64,000 nucleotides of DNA from positions 18,093,789-18,157,788 of the forward strand of contig NC_087062.1 in NCBI RefSeq assembly GCF_963678635.1. Direction: 5' to 3'. A model generated the notes under the pieces. That model did not search any database and had not been told where the DNA came from. It was given only the letters and a program-made list of their open reading frames with translations. This stretch comes from Symsagittifera roscoffensis. Lineage: Eukaryota > Xenacoelomorpha > Acoela > Convolutidae. Made by a program: the position numbers and the translations under genes. Shown piece by piece: positions 38,701 through 47,700 of the stretch (within the stretch, counting starts at the first letter, position 1; each line of letters begins with the position of its first letter).

Positions 38701-41700
38701 TTAATTATGTTAAAAGCAGTCAATTATGAAACATGCGAAATTTCTTTGAAGGTCAATTTTTTCCATAGCGGACATTTAGTTGTATCCAGAAGTTTGGTAA
38801 ATAAATATAATTTCCTTCTTTCAATTGAATGTCGTGTTGTTTGTCGTGGTAATGCATTAAATGATTCACTAGAATTTAACATGGAAACGAAAATCTGTCA
38901 TCTGTTTGTACTTCATGTGATGGAGTACTAATATTTGGATTTGGTGATAACCTCACAATATGGAATATTCATAATCGAAATATTATCACCAAATCCAAAT
39001 ATTAGTACTCCATCACATGAAGTACAAACAGATGACAGATGAGTTTTCGAAAGCCTTCAAAGAATGAATCAAAAATATAAAGCATCAAAGAATGCATCAA
39101 AAATATTCATAATCGAAATATTATGTTGCATAGGTGGGGTAAGTAAAGGTCAAGTATCTGTCTTTTGATTATTACTTCTAGATTTGTTTTGCACGAACTA
39201 TAGCCGTTGCAAAACAAGTTTGTTATGATATTGTTATTCTTGTATTTCTGATTGATCACATCTGAATGTATGACAAATGGTAGGATAGAGTCATTCTCAA
39301 AATGTCTGTCGTAATCTTGAATCAAATTTTATGAAGTGTTATTACTCTAATTGTATAAGGCTCAATGCGTCTTATCAGTATAAACATATAATTGGAAAAA
39401 AATCATTGTCACTGTACATATTTATTCTTCTGTTAATTTTTAAGTTTGATGTTGTCGCTTCGGAGTCAGGAAAATGTCTTTCGTCTAAATTTTTTGATTA
39501 GTGTGTTTTATTGGACTTTTGAATTGTTGTTGCAATTTACATTTTTCTGTAGTATAGGAATCTGAAATTGCTTTGCGTTTGCTTGAAAAACGATTTTTTA
39601 GTGTTTGTTTTTGTCTATCGAGAAAAAAAAATTGTTGCGAACGTTTTTTTGATTTAATATAATGACTTATTCTTTGTTTAAGTGGTGATATTACGAGATC
39701 GTTTCGAATTTTTTATGTGACAATTGTGGAGATTTATTGTTTGTTTATTTGGTATATTTCATAATGAAATAAGTTTTAGGAATTGTGGAGATTTATTGTT
39801 TGTTTATTTGGTATATTTCATAATGAAATAAGTTTTAGGATAAAGGGAGTGATGCAAAATCCTGGTGTTAATTTTTTTTCTTAAACTGTTATTCCGTAAT
39901 TGATTTGTGATTGTTATCCTAAATCCTTGGATCGTATGTTTGTCGTGGCAAGACGAGTAGATCGATTCTTTTGGATGATGTGTACTACTCTCAAACGATT
40001 GGCGGTCGCTGCGCTTAAGTATTTTTGTCTTATTTAAAGGGTGATCGACATCAAGAGGAAGCCTTGATATCAAGAGAAAGCCTTGATATCAAGAGGAAGC
40101 CTTACAATTTAAGTTAAGTTAAGTTTGACATAGAAAATTAAATTGAGTTAAAAAAAATGTTAAATTGAGTTTAAAAAATTTTGAGACCATGTTTAAATGA
40201 TTTTTTTAAAATGTTTCATACAATGGATAATTGAGACGGGAAATTAATGAACGCTGATGTTCAATAACAAGTTACTGTTTTGTGTTTATTTTTTGGAATG
40301 ACAAAAAATTTCTGCAGCTTTAAAGTTTCTTAGGTCGAAAAACTTCAATTAACGACTAATCGGTATTGTTGCTTATATTACCGTTAGATTATTATTATAT
40401 TGATATGTTACCAGGTTGTCTTAGAATATATATTTTTCAAGTTTACGGCTTAATTTGATGCAGTTCAATATACTTTAATTGGATTTTACTGCACAAATAG
40501 TTTGTTGGTAATTAGCGTCCTTTCTGCTTATTTTTTCTTAATTTGTTTAATGATTGCTAAAACTAATTTAGTTGTAGGTCTCCTCGAGACTCATTGGTCG
40601 CACCAGTTTGGGTCCGCGGTGCCCGTCTGATGGAATGATTTCGGATAAGCTACGTCGTCTGTTTGTCTCGCTATATTTTTTCGGCCGGATAGGTTAGTGC
40701 AACTCCTTGGTATAATATCAATCCCTCTCTTATTCCTAGATATTTTATTTCGTAGTCTCAATAGATCTAAAGATATACTGGTTTTATTGCGAAGCTAGAG
40801 GAGAGAGAGAGGAAACCTACTGATTTCAATCTTTTTTAATAAATCTTTGAACCACTCGGTTTCTCAGGTTTACAAATCAAGAAAGATTTAGTTATGGATC
40901 ATGTTTGTAAAAATTTTTACTGAAATAAAATATAAATTAAAAAATTTATTTCAAACTGGTTCCAAAATTTTAGGGTTGGTCGGCCGAAAATGAATAAATT
41001 GAAAAATATACCAAAGGACGATGAAAATGAGTAAATTAAACAAAATACCAAAGGGGATCCTTTGATTGGCGAGGGCGTCGAATCCCTGAGGGGAAGGACG
41101 TCCGCTCCCTTCCCCCCAAAATCCACACCTGGCCAAACATTATCGACTTTTTTCCAGTCCCCCTTTTGGCTTTTTCTGCATTAAAACTTGTGAGCGTGAA
41201 CAGGTGAACAAATTTTCACAACACTTAGAACATGCAAATAGCCATGTGAACAATTTTTGCACAGCTTTATTTTGCCATTTCGCGAGGGGGTGGGAAACTG
41301 GAAAAGAGCCACCTAATCGGTTTGAGTAAATGTTTGAGCAGTTTGAATCATTTTTTGTCTAAGGTCAACCCAATTTACGCGTTTTAAAATTGAAGTTTTA
41401 TTCGCGGTGTAAGTATGATCGTTGGGTCCCTTAATTTTAGATGGGTCCCTGAAGAAAAATGTTAAGCCTCAACACCAGGGCACGTCAAAAGTTAATTCGA
41501 CAACTGAAAATTAAATTGCAATTAACTGGAACAACCCAAAAATAAATAGCAATTAAATGTACAATTAATTACCTGCCCGAAGCATGGTTTCATGACAATT
41601 TATCCCTTACCTTTTTATCCCAGGCGAAAATATCCCAGTCAAAAATATCCCAGAAGTAAAAATAGCCCAGGACGATGTAGCCCACGCTGATTAAAAAAGC

Positions 41701-44700
41701 CCATCTGAGGAATCGAAACTATTAAAATATCGCAATAGAATAATTAAAGGAATTGAAACCAATATGCCGAAATTGAACAAACCGATCAAAGCAATGCTAA
41801 CTTTTGAAAAAGAGCATGAAATCAAATTCAGTTCAAAGCGTGAAAATTTCAATGCACGTTTTAATTCTGCCAATCTTTTGAACTATCATAGCATAAAGAT
41901 ATGACTTTCTAAGCTCACTTGGCAACATGGTTAAAGAATATGACTCTTGCTCAAAATATCAAACGATTGAATCACAGTGGATCAAAAATTTTAGTTCGAA
42001 ACCGATAAAAATTGACCCCTAAATCCCCCCTTGTACCGGGTAACCGGTATAGGGGGCGGGGTGAGGGAAAAGGCAAAATATTTGTTATATTGGCCTCCAT
42101 CACCCCCCCCCCCCCAAAATGGTACCTCTACGATGGCTATAAAGCAAAAAAACTTTGTGATTCTTGGAAAAACAATTAAAAATGCAACAAAATGCCGATA
42201 ATTTGAGAAAATTACGCCGACAATTTGATAAAATGAAATCTAGGAGAGTGTTAAATGAGCCAGAGCTTGAACATAATTTACATTATCTGAGGTTGTATAA
42301 GAGTTAGTTATCATTCGGACTTTTTCATTGAGTTCTTGGTTCTTTTTACGGGTTTGATTGGTAGTACCACTGGTTGCTTTCAGAATATTGAACTTCTGGT
42401 TTGAGAATCAAGCTGAGTTATTTCTAAAAACGTATGAATTGAGGGGTGGCTGCCCTGGAAAAGCGACGTAACGCCGTTATGCCAGCCTTCAACTGCATTG
42501 GTTGTTCGAATGAGACCAGCCGCCGCGTTGTCGTAATGATTCCATAGAGCTGGGGGGAACAAAGGATCACGCTGTTGTCGACCAATTGTTTCTCCTTTTA
42601 TATAAGTCTTCTGGAAATATGATGCGAGCTCGTCAATTTTCTCGAGGATTTCAGTCATTGGGCATTTATGTGAACGCCATTTTGGTATGGGATATATTGG
42701 TATGGGATATTTTGTAATGGGATACTTTCGTATGGGATACTTTGTCCTGTCACCCGAAGCATCACGCTTGGTTAACAACTTTTGACTCGAGTTCACTCTC
42801 TCAGTATTTTTTGTTGATTTTCCGAAATAAATGCCTTTCCAGGTTTCGCGGCAGCGAAATTTGCCGAAGATTAGAGGAAGCATATTCTGCAGTACTGAAA
42901 ATCTTAAAATTGCTGTCTGATGAATAAACAAATTTTATTTTCAGAGAAATGTGCGGGTATTTCTAAGAAAGGCGTTTGATAAAATTAATTGGTAGAGCGG
43001 AATCATTTAATTGTAATTGGTCAGGAATGAAAATCAATTAATTGCACTGAAAAATTTTGTCTAAATGCAATTAATTGCAATGACAATTAGTTTTTGACCT
43101 GCCCTGCTCAACACCTTCCAGAACATGGTTCGCATTTGTCTACTTGTGTTTTTGAAATTTTCACGAAAATTGCGGGACCCATTTTTCATACTTGCTTTTT
43201 CCTGGGACACATCACACATCTAACTTGTACCTTATTCGCTTTGTCCGGATAATTTCAAGCAAAGCACTAAAGCACAATAGGAGGTGAAGCACTGAGTTTG
43301 AGTAATCGTTGAATTGAATGATTGTTGGAGAATAACAAACCAGTCGAAGTATAAGCCAATCGAAAATGCGTAGAGTATATAAAGGATCAATTGAGCAATT
43401 CCCCCCCCCCCCCCCGTTTTGACCAATTGAGCTAGCTTTTTTTTCATTTAGGACAGAAAAAAGTCGCTTTATATGCCCCAGTTTTATTGATTTCGTTTTC
43501 ACTCTGAATGTAATTTTTGAGCTTTGATATTGTAAAAGTTGGCGTTCGATATTCGTTGGAGAATCTCGTTCATATTATCATATCATTCAAACTATTTTCA
43601 AGTGGTTATAAACATGTCTGAAGTACCTATTGAGCTATCTCCCCCCCCCCCCCCCACGCGAGAATGGGGGGAGATTGCTCAATTGATCCTATATAAATAA
43701 GCCAGCCGAAAAGTCACATCATCTGAATGAAATTTGCGCAATTTTCGTAAGAGAATTTCGTAAACTTTGATTGCATGGTGAAGTTTTTGCATGGTGAACA
43801 AACCAGCTATTGTGAACAGATTTGTTCTTCCTACGGTGCATCGTAACAACACATCTCGCATTCAGCAATCATAACTTGTAAGGCAATTGAAAAGGAAATT
43901 TCAAAATGTGGGGGTTTATACTTCGGCTAATTTAGATAATACTAATTGCTGCGTGTGAGTGAAAATATTGAGTTAAAAATGCTCTCTGTCGGGGAATCGA
44001 ACCCCGGTCTCCAGAGTGACAGTCTGGGATACTCACCACTATACTAACAGAGACTTGTTAGTGTAGGATACTGGATTTGTCCAATTTGTTTGACCGCATT
44101 GTTGGTTTACATAATACTGAATACAAAATGTTTAACTGGGGAATTTTATTCGTTCATCGATCATGCTGGATCTTTAGCAGTATTTAGAGAAACGCGTATT
44201 CAGACTCGCCAGTAGGCAGAGAACAGTGGCGTGCGCAGAAATTTTTTTAGGGGAGGGGCGGTTTTTAGGTCGATCAATTTGATTTTCCGAACTCTCCAAA
44301 AATAGTATAAGGAAGGACCCTATTTGGGTCTTTTTGGTTATACCCCTCCCCTAAATTATGAAAAAATGAAATGAAAATGTTTATTATATAATTGGGACAA
44401 TGTTACTACGAAATGCACTATATTATTATGGGAATGGGACTGGTAAAAACGGGCCATTTTTACTCAATTGAGCCATTAATTGAGCTTCAGACTGACTTTT
44501 TTCTCCAATTTTTGCCAACTTTCCGCCCGCATCCAGTTCAGATTATAATATGATTTTAGCACCAGTCTTTCAAAAATTGAGAAAAAATTGAATTTAATCA
44601 ATTAATAACCGATTATAATCTCTCTTATTGAAATCAAATATAATCACATATAATGCATTATAATCGGTTATAATCGATTGTTTTATCCGAATTTCTAATT

Positions 44701-47700
44701 CATTTGTGTTGCAGAAAAAAATCCATTATAATCGATTATAATTGTTTTTAATCACTATTTTTTGCCCATTTTGCCTTCGACCTTAAACCTGAATTGCTTA
44801 TATTTTAAGCTTTTCGTCGACGTTGAGCTTATCTAAAAAAGCTCCCTCATCTAAAAAATTGGAAAATTGTTTTAACCGTTTTCAAATCAACTCAAATTTA
44901 TAATGTTTTTATTTTTTCATTTCTTCTTGAATATAGTTAGTTGTTCCATGATGCGCAATTAAGTTATGTTGACCACCAAAATATCAGCACACTGCTTTAG
45001 TTTCATGATTTCACTTTTAGAGATTTTTGACTGAAAAAACAAAGATTATAAGAGATTACAAGAGATTATAAGAGATATTAAGAGATTATATAAGATTTGG
45101 CGCTTATAATTATTTATAATTTTAATAAAATTACAATTATAATTGTAATATAATAGATTATTTTCTCTTTTTACTGAGTGCGAGCGAGCATAATTTTCAT
45201 TAAAAGGATGCTAAATGCGTTTTTAATTGTCGCTAAGTTCGAATTTTTGCCAGTTTCTAGCTTGATTTAACGCTCTGGATATCATCCCTGCATTTTTGAG
45301 GAAAATCAGTTTAACTTGGTAAGAAAAATTTTCATTTTTTTTTTATTAGCTAGGGGGGTATAACGGAAAAGACCCCTTATTTTGACAAAATTTTTCTGCG
45401 GCGCAGGCAAGTTTTTCAAAAAACAGGCCAAAAAATACGTGATAGCTGATACAAGGACAGGATAACTGAATTTTAACATGCGAAATGCATGCGGGACCTG
45501 TCTATCATAATTGCTTTTTCGAGGGACCGCTATCATACTAGTACCATTATGTATTTCCTAAGTTTGATTTCTCATCTCGATTCTGATATGAATCCGCGGT
45601 TGTCTGACTACAGACCGCACTCTGATAAATTCGAAGTATCTATTATTTAGGTCGCAAGCCCATTAATGCTATGAGTAATTTTTTTTGACTCTTTTCCATT
45701 TACCCTCACCCCCCTTTTCAAGTTTTCAATTCTCTTAGTTACATAACGTCCCAATCCCAGCAATCTTTTCGATGTTTTACAAATCTTGACTTTTCGGTTA
45801 TACCCTCCTTACAAGTCTTTTCGGTTCTACCCCCCCCAACGAATAAATTTGGCAATTCAAATTTCGAGTTCAAATTGAAAGCGCGAAAGCCAGTGAAACA
45901 AACTATTGAATACCACTCGCGTGCAATTAGCAGCTGCTCGATTAGGAAACCTAGTGATATATTCGCCATAAACTTCTGTTTCCTAATCGAGCAGCTGCTA
46001 ATTGTGGAGGCGTTCAACAGAGCCGAAGTACAACAAGACCGCTCGTATCAGGGCGAAGCCCTGAATGTTCTGACTGCCTTTTAAGGTCTATGCAGCAGTA
46101 ATATTATTTTAAAAAATGAATGTAATGAAATAAAATGAAAAAAAAATTATATGGCGTGTGGGGGGATGATTTTCACAAAAAATTCCAATTTGTAATTTTT
46201 TTTTTTCATTTTATTTTACTACGTTTATTTGAGATTTTTTTGTGAAAATCATTACCCCACACGCCATACAAAGTACACAGTGATAGATTTTGCTCCTAGT
46301 AACAACGCAATTATGGCAAATAAGCTTATTTCAACCAATTTGAAACAATTTCTAATACGGATTTCGTCTCCGCTTACGCGTTAGTAGCGCGAATCATATC
46401 GCGCGTTAATTGTCACAAATTGGCACTCTTTAACTTAACGAAAAAAGATCACAGTGATAGATTTTTAGGTTGTTTCACTCGCTTTCAATTTCAAATTGAA
46501 AAGCCGCCCGCCGCAGACAAAATCTTTAAAAGATAGGACAAAAACGGCGTTTTTGGACATTTTTTGGAAAATTTTCACAAAAAATTACTTTTTTTTCGGC
46601 TTCCGCTCCCTCCTCATTATTTGTGATACTGGCGTCCGCCCCAAACCCCCCTCCTCTAAGTCAGCTGGTGGTCCTTAGGGCTCCAAAAATCCGCCCGCCG
46701 CAGACAACATTTAAGGCCAAAACCGGCGTTTTTGGGCACTTTTTGGAAAGTCTTGACTTAAAAAATGCGATTCTTTTTGGCGCGTGCTCCCCCCAAAATA
46801 TTAGCGATACTTGCATCTTTGGAAAATTTTTGAAGGTGGTTAGCTAAAAATGGATACCTTAAAGCTATACCAAAGCTAAATCTAAGTCGGCTGGTGGTCC
46901 TTAGGGCTCCAAAAATCCGCCCGCCGCAGACAACATTTAAGGCCAAAACCGGCGTTTTTGGGCACTTTTTGGAAAGTCTTGACTTAAAAAATGCGATTCT
47001 TTTTGGCGCGTGCTCCCCCCAAAATATTAGTGATACTTGCATCTTTGAAAAATTTTTGAAGGTGGTTAGCTAAAAATGGATACCTTAAAGCTATACCAAA
47101 GCTAAATCTAAGTCGGCTGGTGGTCCTTAGGGCTCCAAAAATCCGCCCGCCGCAGACAACATTTAAGGCCAAAAACGGCGTTTTTGGGCACTTTTTGGAA
47201 AGTCTTGACTTAAAAAATGCGTTTTTTTTGGCGCGTGCTCCCCCCAAAATATTAGTGATACATGCATCTTTGGAAAATTTTTGAAGGTGGTTAGCCAAAA
47301 ATGGATACCTTAAAGCTATACAAAGGGGGACGCTTTGGAAAAATTTGGCAACCAGAATTGAGGAGGGGGGGGGGGGGGGGGTCGCGCTCCTCCTTCCTAT
47401 CCTCGGCACGCTTTTGATTGCGACCATGAATTTCAATGTACAAATTTCAAAGTTGTGTCATAAATTTGTGTCATTATGTTGGCTGAATGCGTGACGTTAC
47501 GATGTAAGGTATGAAGAACAAATTTGTTCACAATTTTTGTTTTGTTCACCATGCAAAATTTCATTGCCTTAGGACAACGTCAAAAGCTGAAATTCAAATG
47601 TGTGGGGACTGGTAGAATAAAAACCTAAATTTTTGCGAACCGTTGGTACTATGATAGACTGGTAATTTCTGGAAAATAACCCACCCAGAGTCCTTGAGAA

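Larger units (their letters stand above)
37930..40632 (-). mobile_element. Probable remnant of a minus-strand LTR retroelement
   Basis: The plus strand is T/G-rich and C-poor, like the env-bearing element at 58-64 kb. Minus-strand open frames (38,142-38,486 and 39,804-40,073) are rich in Asn, Thr, Gln, His and Ile in the same way. An LTR-like fragment lies directly to the right (40,633-40,880), where the 5' LTR of a minus-strand element would be. No gag, protease, reverse transcriptase or integrase motif is recognisable, so this is inference from composition and position. Confidence 0.35.

Noticed and set aside
46758-47436. 94- and 150-codon minus-strand frames with repeated peptides
   Set aside because: They are the translation of the 226 bp tandem repeat; no independent evidence of a gene.
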